The notes under the pieces: model-generated | Told to the model about the DNA's origin: nothing | Database searches by the model: none | Seen by the model: the letters and a program-made list of their open reading frames with translations, nothing else | Made by a program: the position numbers and the translations under genes | Shown here: in pieces, positions 1-11,160 of the stretch | Numbering within the stretch: position 1 is the stretch's first letter | Layout: each line of letters begins with the position of its first letter | Source: Anopheles merus | Taxonomy: Eukaryota; Arthropoda; Insecta; Diptera; Culicidae | Length of the DNA: 64,000 bases | Assembly: GCF_017562075.2 (NCBI RefSeq) | Contig: NC_054081.1 | Location: 23,542,315 to 23,606,314 of the forward strand | Reading direction: 5' to 3'

Positions 1-2
1 CG

Positions 3-1529
3 CGGAAGAAAAGGAAAGACGAATCAGCGCTTGAATTCATTTATTCGATGCAAAAACTCGCGCAGTCTATCGATATCGAAGAAGAAGACCTTTGCGAATT
101 CATCGTGGACGGGTTTTCGTCCGATGAAACAACAAGGGCGATTTTGTACGAAGCAACAACAATTTCGCAACTAAAGAAAAAAATAGCGCTGCGAGAACGG
201 GCAGACACAAAATCAGAGGATAAGAAAAAACGGCCCTTTGTTGAGCAAATGTCTAAGCAGCACAAAGACACACCAAATACACGGAAGCCCAAGTGTTACA
301 ATTGTGGTCAGCTGGGGCACGTGGCCACCAGCTGTGTCGAGCGAAAAAGGGGCGTCAAGTGTTACGGGTGCGGTGTGTACGGGCACAAAGCAAGTGAATG
401 CGAGAAGAAACAAACAACCAACGCGGGTACACATTTGGTGACAGAGAGCAACGATACAATGGTAATTATTGAATTTGGCGATTGTGTTCTTCACGCTTTG
501 TTTGACAGCGGCAGTGGTTATAATATAATTTCCAATAAAGCATTCCAGAGAATAGGCTCCCCGCCTTTAGAAAACACGTTCGTGACGTTCAACGGTTTTG
601 GCGGTACACAAACAAAAGCCATCGGACGAATTTTTGTGGATGTGTGTGTGTGTGCCGTATCATACAAAAACGTTCCTTTTTTCGTGGTGCCGGATGGAAC
701 GATGGTTTATGACGCTTTGTTAGGAAGAGAGTCTCTACAGTTTTTTAACGTCGAAGTGACAATAGATGGTGTAAAACTAGTCCCACGGAGTGACGAAAAG
801 GAGCAGGTAGCAGAAAGCAACGTTTTTTTGGCTGATGTGTTTTCAACCTCCACCGACCCGAGAATAATAGTGCCGAGTGTTTATGAAGAACAAATAAGTG
901 CGTTGATCGAGAAGCATTGTGTCAACGACGAGCAACAGCCGCCCAAGGAATCGCCGATAACAATGCGGATCACCACCAACGAAGGGGCGGTGCCGTTTCG
1001 TCAATCACCGAGACGTTTTTCTCCGCCTGAGAACGAGATCGTGGAACAACAGATAGAACAATGGCTGGAGCAAGGAGTGATCCAGAAATCGTCATCCGAC
1101 TTTGCGAGCAGAGTGGTGATCGTCAAGAAAAAGAACGGCAAGTACCGATTATGCGTTGATTATAGGAAACTAAATTCGATCGTATTAAAAGATGGTTTTC
1201 CAATCCCAGTAATTGATGAGGTATTAGAAAAATTACAGAAAGCTAGGTATTTTACAGTTATGGATTTAACAAACGGATTTTTTCATGTTCCAATAGAAGA
1301 AAGTAGTAGAAAATACACCGCGTTTGCCACAAAAACGGGATTGTACGAATTTAAAAGAGCACCATTTGGTTTTTGTAATTCTCCCGCAGTTTTCATTAGA
1401 TTTGTTAACACTATTTTTCAATCACTAATTAATCAAAATGTATTAGATCTGTATATGGACGATATAGTCATTCACGGTGTAACTCCAGAGGAATGTTTCA
1501 ATAAAATGGAATTAGTTTTGATAAAATAA
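3..1529 (+). pseudogene. gag (C-terminal part) - protease - RT of mdg3-like element
   Basis: The frame is already open at the left edge, so the ATG at 48 is internal. The polyprotein shows two CCHC zinc knuckles (CYNCGQLGHVATSC and CYGCGVYGHKASEC, about 290-405), a retroviral-type aspartic protease with the motif ALFDSGSGYNII (about 490-530), and then RT. RT shows the DYRKLN box, the FTVMDLTNGFFHV palm box and the catalytic YMDD (about 1453). Gag and pol are in one frame with no stop between them, as in mdg3-type elements. The frame is lost at about 1515-1529 inside the RT thumb. The product would package RNA, cut the polyprotein and copy the RNA if the frame were intact. Confidence 0.85.
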
Positions 1530-1792
1530 GGGAGTATGGACTTAAAGTAAACTGGGAGAAATGTGAATTTTTGCAACAGTCAATTGTCTTTTTGGGGCAT
1601 CGGGTAGAAAAGGGAACAATTTCACCAGGTGAAGACAAGATAAGAGCCGTTAAGAATTTTAGCCTACCGAAAAATGTTAAAGCTATTCAAGCTTTTTTAG
1701 GGCTAACGGGGTTCTTTCGAAAATTTATAAAAAAATTATGCTATTATTGCCCGACCATTAACAGATTTGCTAAAGAAAGATGTAGAGTTTAA
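1513..1792 (+). pseudogene. RT thumb/connection segment of the same pol, in a shifted frame
   Basis: This segment continues the RT sequence of the preceding entry in another frame. It contains the motif FLGHRV and the connection motif AFLGLTGFFRKFI typical of Ty3/gypsy RT. A second frameshift occurs at the A-run at 1728-1735, after which pol continues in the frame of the next entry. The two indels mark the copy as non-functional. Confidence 0.8.
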
Positions 1793-3512
1793 CATGAGGC
1801 AGACTGAAATAGAAGCTTTCCAGAAATTAAAACAGTTATTGATCAAGGAACCGATTCTTAGATTGTATGATCGGGATGCAGAAACAGAAGTACACACAGA
1901 TGCATCGAAGTATGGGTTTGGTGCAGTCTTATTGCAAAAATTTGATGGAAAATTTTATCCGATTTTGTTTTGGAGTAAAAAAACAACGCCAGGAGAGTCA
2001 AATCAACATAGTTACATTTTAGAAGCAAAGGCAATTTTTCTTGCGGTCAAAAAATGGCGCCATTACCTATTGGGGATTAAATTTAAAATTATTACTGACT
2101 GTATAGCATTCAAGCAAACCATAAAAAAGGACGACACGCCAAGGGAAGTTACGCAGTGGGTAATGTTTTTGCAAGATTTTGATTACGAGGTAGAACATAG
2201 ACCAGGTGAAAGGTTGCGTCACGTTGATTGTTTGAGTAGGTATCCGGAGGAAAATGTTCTGGTAATTTCTGAGGTTTCGGCAATTATCAAAAAACAACAG
2301 CTCAAAGATGATTCGTTAAAAGCCATTACGGAAATATTAAAAGAAAGGCCTTACGGTTCATATAAGATGAAGGAAAACATTCTTTACAAAACAGTGGAAG
2401 GAATTGATTTATTGGTTATTCCGAAAAGTATGGAGAAGCAGATAATTGTAGATGCACATAATGTAGGTCATTTTGGTAATACTAAAACTATGCATAATAT
2501 AAAGCAGTTATATTGCATACCACATTTAGAATACAAGGTTAAACAGGTCATAGAAAGTTGTGTGAAATGTATTTTGCATAATAGGAAGCTGGGGAAGAAG
2601 GAAGGTCTGTTGAATCAAATCGATAAAGGAAATAGTCCTTTACAAACAATCCACTTAGACCATATAGGACCAATGGATGCTACGGCAAAACAATATAAGT
2701 ATATTTTGACAGTTGTAGATGCATTTTCCAAATTTGTTTGGCTTTACCCAACAAAATCGACTGGTACCGAGGAGGTAATTTTAAAACTAAACAGTTGGTC
2801 AGAGATTTTTGGTAACCCTGAAAGGATTATTACGGATCGTGGAAGCGCGTTTACTTCGAACAATTTTATGGATTATTTAAAAAATCGACAGATAGAGCAT
2901 GTCATAAACACTACAGGTGTTCCAAGGGGAAACGGGCAAGCCGAAATAGTTAATAAAATTGTGTTGTCTACTTTGGCTAAGCTAAGTTCAGATGAACCGT
3001 CAAGATGGTACAAGTCAGTAGGATTAGTGCAACGAGCTATTAATTCAAATGTTCATGCTACCACTAAACGGACACCGTTCTTTGCGCTTTTCGGTACAAC
3101 AATGCGAAATGGAGATGAAAAACAACTACAAAAGATAATTCAAGAGGAACTATACGAACGTTTCGATAACGATAGAACAGAAATAAGGGAACAGATTCAA
3201 AAAGAAATTAGAAGAGCTCAAACAATACAAAAACAGAACTTTGATAAAACGCGGAAGGAAGCTGTAGAATATAACATAGGTGATCTGGTAGCTATTAAAC
3301 GAACCCAGTTTGTAGCAGGTAGAAAGCTAGCAAATGAATATCTAGGTCCTTACGAAGTAATAGAAACCAAACGAAACGATCGTTACAAAGTAAAAAGAGC
3401 TGCTAATTGTGAAGGTCCTAATATAACCAGTAGTAGCGCAGATAACATGAAATTGTGGTCTTACGCCGTGGAAAATGATCTACTAGACGAATGTGATGAA
3501 GAAATCCCTTGA
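1767..3512 (+). pseudogene. RNase H - integrase of mdg3-like element
   Basis: About 580 codons are uninterrupted. RNase H begins with VHTDASKYGFGAVL (about 1890-1930) and ends with a DCLSRYP motif (about 2226). The integrase has an HHCC-like zinc region (about 2455-2585, GHFGNT and CVKCILHNR). Its catalytic core shows HLDHIGPM (first Asp, about 2652), IITDRGSAFTS (second Asp, about 2826) and a GNGQAEIVNK block carrying the Glu (about 2930). All catalytic residues look intact, so the copy was killed by the upstream frameshifts and not by loss of domain residues. The C-terminal part has a GPYEV segment, as in chromodomain-less integrase tails. Confidence 0.85.
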
Positions 3513-3540
3513 GGGCAATGGATGGCCAGGAAAGGCCGAA

Positions 3541-3773
3541 TGTAAGTTTCTAGAAGGAGATAGGACGAAAGTAAGAGGAACGAAACGAGCGATGACAAAG
3601 GACATCAGGAGAAAGAGAAACGAAGATATGAGTGAGCGAGATAGGAGATAATAGGATAGCCATAAAAACGGGAGCACGTGCGGAGTAGTCAGTCGCGATC
3701 GGTTTGTTGTATTTAACACGTCTAAATAAAGAACTATGAACTCGTACATTCGTTTCCTCGTGTTTTCATTCCT

Positions 3774-3777
<4 letters not shown>
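3541..3777 (+). repeat. 3' LTR of mdg3-like element
   Basis: The 237-bp segment starts TGTAAG and ends CTTACA, a 6-bp terminal inverted repeat of the form TG...CA. It follows the pol stop by 28 bp and a purine-rich stretch. A polyadenylation signal AATAAA lies at 3724-3729 near its end. The 5' partner is outside the window, so the boundaries rest on the terminal repeats alone. Confidence 0.7.
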
Positions 3778-4086
<309 letters not shown>

Positions 4087-4311
4087 CGAGTGTGCTCGTG
4101 TGTGGGCGCGTCTGTATGTTAGTGCTTGTTTTTGTTTTTTGTTTTGTTTTTGCCTCGCTATTGCAACATGGACCACATTCGCGAGACAGAATCCTGGAGA
4201 CACTCGTAATACCACACAAAAGCACAGAAAGTACGCATTCACTTGAGTTATAGGCTCACTTCAATTCGTGCATAGATACACTAAACACTTTCACAATACG
4301 CACAACATTAT

Positions 4312-5283
4312 TTACGAGCGCCCAAGTCGTTGATCCGCTTTCCATAAGGCCAGCAGCTTCAACAGTATTGATCGCATGCCGTTTGCTATGACTTCCCATG
4401 TTTCAGCATTCTTTAACATCACCTCGGTCAGGTTTGTTCCGTTGATTGTTGTTCCGCACTTTACGGTGATTTCATGACTTTCCTCAGCAAAACGAGGGCA
4501 ATGAAAAAGCACGTGTTCTGCTGACTCCACGATGCTCACACACGCTGGGCAGTCTGGCGAGCTTGCGTGACGGTACTTGTGAAGATAACTCCGGAAACAC
4601 CCATGGCCGGAGAGGAACTGAGTTATGCAGAAGTTAACTTCGCCGTGTTTTCTGCTCGTCCATGCAGCGATGTTCGGGACCAGTGCATGTGTCGTACGCC
4701 CCTTTGTTGAACAATCCCATTCAGACTGCCACTTTCTCATAGAGAGCTGCTTTGCTGAGGATCTGGATAATCCCGCGTTTGAAACTCCGGAGAAACTGCA
4801 ACACTCAGAATCCTCTGCTAGTATGAGGCAGATGGGAACCATGCTTGCGATAACACAAACTGCTACGTGCGATAGTGTTTTGTAGGCACAAACAACTCTC
4901 ATAGCTAGCAATCGGTGCACTCTGTTCACCAACTGTCGGTTTTCCTTTAGCACCAGAACATGTGCGCAGATCGCAGCGTTATAACGCAACCGTGAGATGG
5001 CCACGTCAGCTAGCAGTCGCCTGCAGCTGCTCTTCGGCCCTCCAATGTTCGGCATTATTTTTATCAATGAGTTTGCGGCTTCAATGACGTTGCTACAGGC
5101 GTACTCGCTATGCTTCCGAAAACTTAAGCGGTCATCGATGATCACACCAAGATATTTTAAATGACGTATCGACTCAATACGTTCATCACCGACCTGGATG
5201 CTACCTGACTGCACTGTCTTGTGGCTACTTATGATGAGGAATTCCGTCTTTTCATGGGCGATTTCTAACCTCATTTGTTGCAT
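4312..5283 (-). pseudogene. ORF2 C-terminal RT thumb and CCHC domain of R1-clade element
   Basis: About 323 codons are open. The block LKYLGVIIDDRLSFRKH is the conserved segment after the RT active site. Near the C-terminus CPACVSIVESAEHVLFHC is the C-C-H-C finger typical of R1-clade ORF2. The frame upstream stays open back to about 5380, so the ATG at 5283 is internal and not a start. The ORF ends at 4312. Confidence 0.8.
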
Positions 5284-6150
5284 CCACGATTCGATTCTAC
5301 TTACAGAGTCGGATGTGAAGAGTTCAATCTCTTCTATACACTCACCAAGGACAGTGAGAGCAATATCATCAGCAAATCACTTCAGCTCCTGGAAGAAGCC
5401 CTAGGGTCAAAACTCCGTTGTATATAACATTCCAGAGAGTTGGATCCAAAATCGAAACCTGAGGAACGCCAGCGGAGATGCTCATTTTTTTAATTGCTTG
5501 ATCTGTGCCGTATAAAAGCACACAGTGATCCAAATAGCTTCTCAGCAGCCTGGTGGAACCATCATCTTGAAGAGAGCTGCATGTATGGCCTCCCAGTTGG
5601 CACTGTTAAATGCATTCTTTACGTCAATCGCAACGATCACGCATTATCTGTTTCTTATCCTCTTTTTTTAGCAAGGAGCTTTGTCCTTTCTTTAGAATAG
5701 CTGCGATCGCTTACCAGTAGACCGCCCCTTTCTAAAGCTAAACTGTCTGTCTGACAGTCCGTGTTCGCCTTCCGTATAGACAACTAATCGGTTGAGTATT
5801 AGGATTTCTAGTACCTTGGCGAAGTTGTCTATTAACCCTAAAGGCCTTAGTGCTGACGCGTCGCCGGGGGGCTTCCCAGGCTTTGGGAGAAGAACGAGTT
5901 TTTGTCACTTCCAGGGTATCGGAAAAAAGCCAGTATCGAAGCAGTTCTAAAACACTGATAGAAATACTTCCAAGTACGTTTTGATAGCTGCTTTGATCGC
6001 TTCAATGGGAATACCGTCGGAACCAGATGCTTTCCCCAGTTTGAGACGGTCTGCAGCCTTCTTTAGTTCATCGGCGGATATTGACACGGGTCCAACATCA
6101 GTATTGCGGGGTATATCATGTGGAGTTTGTGGCTCATGGATAGAAAACAA
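5284..6150 (-). pseudogene. ORF2 reverse transcriptase fingers/palm of R1-clade element, degenerate
   Basis: The RT N-terminal box KLGKASGSDGIP is readable near 6040-6000 on the minus strand. Further on, reading the minus strand in several frames gives fragments of the palm, including a GLIDNFAKVLE-like box near 5830, an AFNSANW-like box near 5610, a GVPQ box near 5470 and FADDIAL near 5365. Stops and indels break all of these. The catalytic FADD is still present. Confidence 0.65.
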
Positions 6151-7256
6151 TTTTCGATAATAGACTTGAGCACGGTTGGACTCTTTTCCCTAGGTAGGTC
6201 TTGGCCGACCATCTTACCCATTAGCGTTCGGTAAGCACCAAACGGGTTGTTTTCAACCTCATCGCATAGGGCCAAAAAGCATCTTCTTTTACTTGCTTTG
6301 ATCTTCCGTTTTAGATTAGATCGTGCCAGGATGTACAAACGTCTCAGATCCTCCCTTTGTTCCGAGGATTTGGCTCGATTCATCTTTCTGCGTGCTTCGA
6401 TGCAATGGCTTCGGCACTGGGCTATTTCGGTAGTCCACCAGTAAGCTCTCCGTCGTGGGTAAGGTCCCCCTTTTCTTCGTGGCATAGAGGTGTCACAGGC
6501 GTTGGCGATCGCTGACGCTAGCTTCAATGCTGACGAGGTGTTTGAGAAATCACCAAACCTCAATGCCTCAATAAACAGTTCTTCGTTGAAGCATTGTGTT
6601 TTCCAGGCTGGAAAGCCGGAGCCCTGGGCAACCCTGTGGCACTTGCTTCCTGTCATGTAGCGTATCACTCGGTGGTCGCTGAGGGTGTAGGCATTGCTTA
6701 CCCTCCAGTTCATGGAAGAAGCCAATGCTGGACTACAGAACGTAAGGTCTATAATGGAAGTTCTGCTATTCCTTACAAATGTGGGACAGGAGCCATCATT
6801 TACCAGTGCTAAGTTCAGTCTAGAAAAGTGCTCCAACACGGCGTTTCCTCTGGCGTTTCTTCTTCTACTTTTCCAATCTGTAGCCCAAGCGTTAAAATCC
6901 CCTGAAATGACGTTAGGATTAACATCGTAGATCTCATCTGAAATCCTCTTAAGCATTTCTTCGAATTACTCTAGATCCCACCTTGGCGGAGCGTAGCAGC
7001 TGCAGAAGGTTATTTTGTTGATGACTGCAATCACATACCCTTCGCCGTGCCTTGAAATGATCTGTTGGATCGGAAATTTACCAGAAGCCCAAATAGCAGC
7101 GGTCCCTATAGAGTCAGAAACCCAATTGTTTACGCCGCTAGGATAGCGATAGGGTTCGGACAGTATTGCCATATCTCCCTTCTCCTCTATAAGCAATTGC
7201 CCAAGCATGTCTTGGACCTCTTCACAGTGGTTCAGGTTCAACTGAACTATCTCCAT
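6063..7256 (-). pseudogene. ORF2 endonuclease domain of R1-clade element
   Basis: ORF2 starts MEIVQLNLNHCEEVQDML at 7256, a typical first strand of an APE-type endonuclease. A stop near 6966 and a frame change interrupt it. The second piece (from 6956) has GDFNAWATDW, IDLTF and SDHRVI, the conserved catalytic blocks that nick the target DNA. It continues into the linker to the RT with a run of basic residues. A frame change near 6150 leads into the RT N-terminus. Confidence 0.8.
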
Positions 7257-8181
7257 GTCGATTTCTGCTTGCTCGCTGGACAGAAAACGCCGCTGGTATA
7301 ATACATATTTGTACCCGGTGAACAAAGGTAATATCTGGCAGGGTTGACGCATGTTTTGGCAAAATGCTCTATCTCACTGCACCGCAAACAGCAGTCGGCC
7401 CTATCTGGGTCTTTGCAATCGCGGGAGAAATGGCCCGTCTCCCAACATTTTAAACACATCCTATTCGGTATTTGTATTCTCACCGGGCAGCTTCACTGAA
7501 GCAGTCTGCATTCCGTTGAAGGATTTGGTCATCTTGGTCTCGAAAGTTACGCCGTCCATCTCGGTGAACATATCCCGAAGATTTTTTTCAACATCGCTGG
7601 TCTGCGTCTCTTCGTCGATGTATCAAATTTCCACCGTTTCAATTGGCCTTAGGTCTTTTCTGTCCCATTGCTGCCAATGGAATTATGTACCACCTTCACG
7701 TAATCGACTCCGCAATCATCATAGCTTTGGCCAGTTCGAAAAGCAAGCGTCCATTTTTTGTTCCTCGAATTCGCATTACGTTCTTACCGAAAGCATGAAG
7801 CTCAGGATCTGCTTTTAGCTTCCGGAGAATTTCCACATGGGTAATATTTTCGCTGGGCGCACTAGTACGGCTTCGGTTTTTGGGCGCCTCAGCGGAAGCG
7901 CCTCCTGAGTAGATGCAGGGGAACTTGCTTTGCGCCGGTGTCATCCGGAATGACACTTCCCTTCGACTTCCAGCGATTTTCCGTACGACCGCGATCCACG
8001 ACCCCTCTGCCTCGCTCATTTCAGGGCCACAACCAGCACTGCAGACGACCTGACAGGCTGCCAGAGGGGGTTCTTTTTTTGCTCTCTTAGCATCGTCCGC
8101 TTCCTCAGCAAAGTTTTTCCTGGTTTTTTCTCGGTTTTTTCCCGGGTTTTCCCGGATGTTTTTGGAGTTTTCCCGGTTCAC
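7247..8181 (-). pseudogene. ORF1 (gag) of R1-clade element
   Basis: The N-terminal piece (8181-7696, about 161 residues) is basic and rich in Lys/Arg/Glu and reads into the typical region before the knuckles. After a frameshift and stops in 7690-7490, the C-terminal piece (7483-7247) carries CLKCWETGHFSRDC and CLRCSEIEHFAKTC, two CCHC zinc knuckles that bind RNA or DNA. The ORF1 stop (7247-7249) overlaps the ORF2 start codon at 7256 by a few bases, an arrangement common in the R1 clade. The product would be the nucleic-acid chaperone of the RNP. Confidence 0.75.
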
Positions 8182-8620
8182 TATGCTTCGTGTGCCGGTT
8201 TTATCGATACTTCAATTCCAAATTATTATATCATACGTTTTCAAAAATCGTTATCTAGAGGATGTTAAGTAAACACAAGCATTACGGGAAAGATGGACAC
8301 TAGTTATAAAAACTGGATTTAAGTCATTAGTCAATAATTCAACAATATAATATAATATCCAATCTAGAGGTATGACAACACATTTGAGAACCATTTTTGG
8401 CATGATTTCTATCAAATTTGTACAAACAAATTTTTAATCGTGCGCTCGGCTCGTTTGTAGATCTAATTTGGCTATTATGGATCGTAAGCTATTTAAATAT
8501 GCATTCTTTATATTTTCGAAAGTTTTATATGAGCAAACAACGGATAAAAAAAACAACCGAAAAGCTTTAAAAATATTGCTTTTTTGTGGTTTAGCATCAT
8601 AACACTAACGTTTAAAGACT
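8182..8620. other. no recognisable feature
   Basis: This is AT-rich sequence between the R1-clade ORF1 and a SINE. It may contain the 5' untranslated region of the R1 element. I see no coding potential or repeat structure. Confidence 0.4.
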
Positions 8621-8826
8621 TTCTTCTTCTTCTTTGGCACAACAACCGCTGTCGGTCAAGGCCTGCCTGTACCCACTAGTGAAGTGAGCTTGGCTTTCAG
8701 TGACTTATTGTTACCATAGCAGGATAGTCAGTCCTACGTATGGGGGCACGGTCTATTCGGGACTTGAACCCATGACGGGCATGTTTTTACGTCGTACGAG
8801 TTGACGACTGTACCACCAGGCCGGCC
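8621..8826 (-). mobile_element. tRNA-derived SINE, complete (SINE200-like)
   Basis: On the minus strand the element starts GGGCCGGCCTGGTGGTACAG, which carries an A-box-like segment, followed about 40 bp later by GGGTTCAAGTCCC, a good B box of an RNA polymerase III promoter. It ends in a (GAA)n tail, seen as CTTCTTCTTC at 8620-8630 on the plus strand. The 206-bp length fits the SINE200-type family described from Anopheles, which is a family recalled and not searched. The last 40 bp before the tail resemble the 3' end of the RTE at 30354-30389. Confidence 0.75.
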
Positions 8827-9100
8827 CAAGTAAAGTGCAGCAACAGAAAAAACAAACACAGGTGCGTAGATTTCAGCAAGGGCAGCAGAATCAGCAACAG
8901 AAGAATTTCGAGATAACAAGCAATCTCTTTCTGGTTATATGGCGAACCACACTGGGCCAGGGAGTTCCCGTATGCCCTACACAAATGTTGTGATTGCGGG
9001 AGAAGTGGTGGCCGAAGAAGAGAAAGTTCAATAATCACCGGTAGGTGGAAGATCTCAACAGCGCAAAAATGTTGCAATAAACCATGTAACATTTTTCAGA
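8827..9100 (+). pseudogene. scrap of Ty3/gypsy gag zinc-knuckle region
   Basis: A short stretch reads a glutamine-rich segment and then, after a frame change, GEPHWAREFPYALHKCCDCG. This resembles the CxxC-GxxHW knuckle of mag-type gypsy gag, with the first cysteines lost. Neither end is defined. The match is by eye and weak. Confidence 0.4.
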
Positions 9101-9109
9101 CTGTTATTC

Positions 9110-9322
9110 CCGTTAAGGAGAGAGTGGCCGATTTGCAGAGGAAACGAAAGTGTGGTAAAGCTCGTCTCCTTCGATCTTTCAGATGCTTTTGATCGCGTCA
9201 ATACAGACTTTCTCTTCAATTATATGCTCTCTTCGGGGTTCAATTCGAAGTTAGTGGAACTTTTGAGAACAATTGGTGAACGGTCCACCTCCCGTATCCA
9301 TGTTAAAGGAAATCTCTCTCCT
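9110..9322 (+). pseudogene. non-LTR retrotransposon RT fragment, palm (left part)
   Basis: One frame reads VVKLVSFDLSDAFDRVNTDF, which carries the catalytic Asp box of non-LTR RT (FDLSDAFDRV), followed by a conserved-looking segment to SRIHVKGNLS. The gene is interrupted at 9322 by a solo LTR and resumes at 9658-9662. The clade is uncertain. The later RQGDPLS motif argues against R1 and CR1. Confidence 0.65.
9318..9322. other. target site duplication CTCCT (left) of solo LTR
   Basis: The pentamer CTCCT precedes the LTR and is repeated exactly at 9658-9662, directly after it. Confidence 0.8.
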
Positions 9323-9657
9323 TGTTGACACGTTTTTGGCACGCGGTATGATGTAAACAAACACCTGTCAGCGAGTTGAAGCGAACGGATTAACCGGAGC
9401 GATTCCACCACCAAGCGCAGATTGGCGCTAGCGTACGATCAGGAGATTAGGCAGTGATAAGAGTGAGATGACTAGCGCTTCGTGCTAAGGTCGCAAACCT
9501 TAGCGAAAGGGTCAAAGAAGGTCGAGTTTGGCGCAATTAGCAGCAAGCAGTTAGAAAGCAAACACGAGAGAGACCGGAAAAATTTTTAAGCGTGCGCATT
9601 AAGTTCGAATCGCCGTTGTTGAAAATTAACGGAAATAAATTTATTTGTAAAGTAACA
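9323..9657 (+). repeat. solo LTR inserted in a non-LTR RT gene
   Basis: The 335-bp segment begins TGTTGACACG and ends AAAGTAACA, so it has TG...CA termini with a TGTT/AACA inverted repeat. The perfect 5-bp duplication CTCCT flanks it. A polyadenylation signal AATAAA lies at 9634-9639 near the right end, which sets the plus orientation. No internal region is present, so LTR-LTR recombination must have removed it. A 5-bp duplication fits Bel/Pao or some Ty3/gypsy families. Confidence 0.8.
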
Positions 9658-10478
9658 CTCCTTCTTTCCTTCTTCCTTCGTTCCGTCCGACAGGGAGATC
9701 CCCTATCCATGCACTTTTTTATCCTCTACCTTCAACCCGTCATCACAAGCTTAGAATGTAGTTTTTGCGATCAGAATGACCTGGTCATTGCATATGCCGA
9801 CGACATCTCTGAGCGTGTGCGAGAATTCTTTGAAGCATTTGGCTGTGTCGCTAGAGCCCGTCTCAACGTGCAGAAAACTAAAGCGCTCGAAATAGGACTG
9901 ACCACACCATCAAGATTATCTGTCTCGTGGCTGCATACTGTGGAAAGACTGCGCCTGCTCGGTGTACTATTTTCTTATAATATCCGTGACGATATGGGAC
10001 ACAATTGGGACGTCGTGAACCAGCACTTTGTCTCGCTAGTTTGGCTGCATCGCATGAGGAATTTAAACAATGGGCAAGAAATGCTACTCATGAATACGTT
10101 TCTACTTCCAAAGCTGTGGTACGTGGTTCAATATGTGGTGCTCGAGCATTAGACACGGCACGAGTCTCTAGCATAATAGGAGGATTTCTTTGGCAACTGG
10201 CTTTACCTCGGAAACGAGGTGAACTGAATCTGCATATACCTGGAATAACTGGAAATGCCCTCTTGACAAATCGATGCCGAGAAGAGCGCAGCTCCCTTAA
10301 ATACAACGAGCCTCATATCGTCCAAGCTGATAATCCGCCGGATCTGGCCACCATTCCAACCTGGTATCGCTGCCTGAGAATCGTGGTAAGACAACTGGCA
10401 TATTTATCCTCTGAATATGTTGCAAACCCCTCTTCACGTAAACATCGTCGCATGCTTGAGGACAAGCTACCAGATTAG
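9658..10478 (+). pseudogene. non-LTR retrotransposon RT, palm to thumb (right part)
   Basis: The sequence resumes after the solo LTR. It contains RSVRQGDPLSMHFFILYL (the GxPQG-equivalent box), IAYADDI (catalytic YADD, about 9790) and LLGVLF. A frameshift near 10060-10140 follows, and then the thumb segment WQLALPRKRGELNL with NALLTNRC. The apparent start at 9592 lies inside the solo LTR and is not real. The wording is like mosquito elements of the Outcast/L1-related type, but I cannot fix the clade. The coding sequence is interrupted again at 10478 by a satellite. Confidence 0.7.
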
Positions 10479-11160
10479 TGGTGGGAGCTCAGAATCGGAG
10501 CTATCCGTGTTCGGAATCATTTCCGGAGCCGATTCTGATGATAGAATCGATTCCGATGCCGGAGCCGATACCGTAGCCAATTCCGGGGTTGATTCCGGAG
10601 CCGATTTCGAAGTTAGTTGCGGAGTCGATTCTGGAATTGAATCAGGAGCCGATTCCGGAGTTAAATCCGGAGCCGATTCCGGAGTTGAATCCGGAGCCGA
10701 TTCCCGGAATCAATTCCGGGATCGGCTCCAGAATTGATTCCAGGATTGGTGTAGGCTCCGGAATCAGAATCGTTTCCGGAATCGGAATCGCCCTGGGAAT
10801 CGCAATTCGCTCCGGTAACGGAATCAGGCTTGACTCCAGAAATGGAGTATGCTCCGGAATGAGAATTAGTTTTTGAATTGAAATAAGAAGTGTAAGAAGC
10901 GAAATAAGTCCGGGAATCTCCATGAGAATAGATCTTTTACAAGTAAATTTTAATTCTTTGCCGCTATTAACTCGTAGCATCATTGGACCCAAACGCCTAT
11001 TCCTATGAAGATGCCGAAACCGACTCAGTTTCGAAGCCAGTTCTGATTTTGGACCCAAATCCGATTCCGGAAACTGATTCCGAACCAACTATCCGGAATA
11101 GATTCCAGAAAACTTCGGAGCTAGCCGGAATCGATTCCGACGAAATCTTCATTTTTCCCA
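10479..11160. repeat. degenerate GATTCC-GGAGCC hexamer satellite inside an RT gene
   Basis: The region 10495-10880 consists of imperfect repeats of GATTCCGGAGCC and GGAATC variants. A similar patch lies at 11040-11140. About 100 bp of non-repetitive sequence separates them. The long frames through it, rich in Asp-Ser-Gly on one strand, reflect the repeat. The RT C-terminus resumes afterwards, so the array lies within the element's coding region. Confidence 0.8.

Larger units (their letters stand above)
1..3777 (+). mobile_element. Ty3/gypsy LTR retrotransposon, mdg3-like, 5' end outside window
   Basis: A gag-pol region is open from position 3 and runs through zinc knuckles, protease, RT, RNase H and integrase to a stop at 3512. 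A 237-bp LTR follows, beginning TGTAAG and ending CTTACA. The order PR-RT-RH-IN is that of Ty3/gypsy. The two CCHC knuckles and the integrase and protease wording resemble the mdg3/blastopia group, which is an assignment from memory. Two frameshifts (near 1515 and 1735) interrupt pol, so this copy is dead. The 5' LTR and the start of gag lie before the window. The 3' side abuts a TA microsatellite, so a target duplication cannot be recognised. Confidence 0.85.
4312..8181 (-). mobile_element. R1-clade non-LTR retrotransposon, decayed
   Basis: On the minus strand the order is ORF1 (gag with CCHC knuckles), then ORF2 with an apurinic-type endonuclease, RT and a C-terminal CCHC finger. This architecture and the motif wording match the R1 clade, which includes many mosquito families. 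Several stops and frameshifts break both ORFs. The element ends were not resolved. The 3' untranslated part probably occupies some of 4086-4311, which otherwise shows nothing recognisable. No target duplication was found. Confidence 0.8.

Noticed and set aside
9592..9662. ATG at 9592 as the start of the RT ORF
   Set aside because: It is inside the solo LTR. The RT frame on both sides is older than the LTR insertion.
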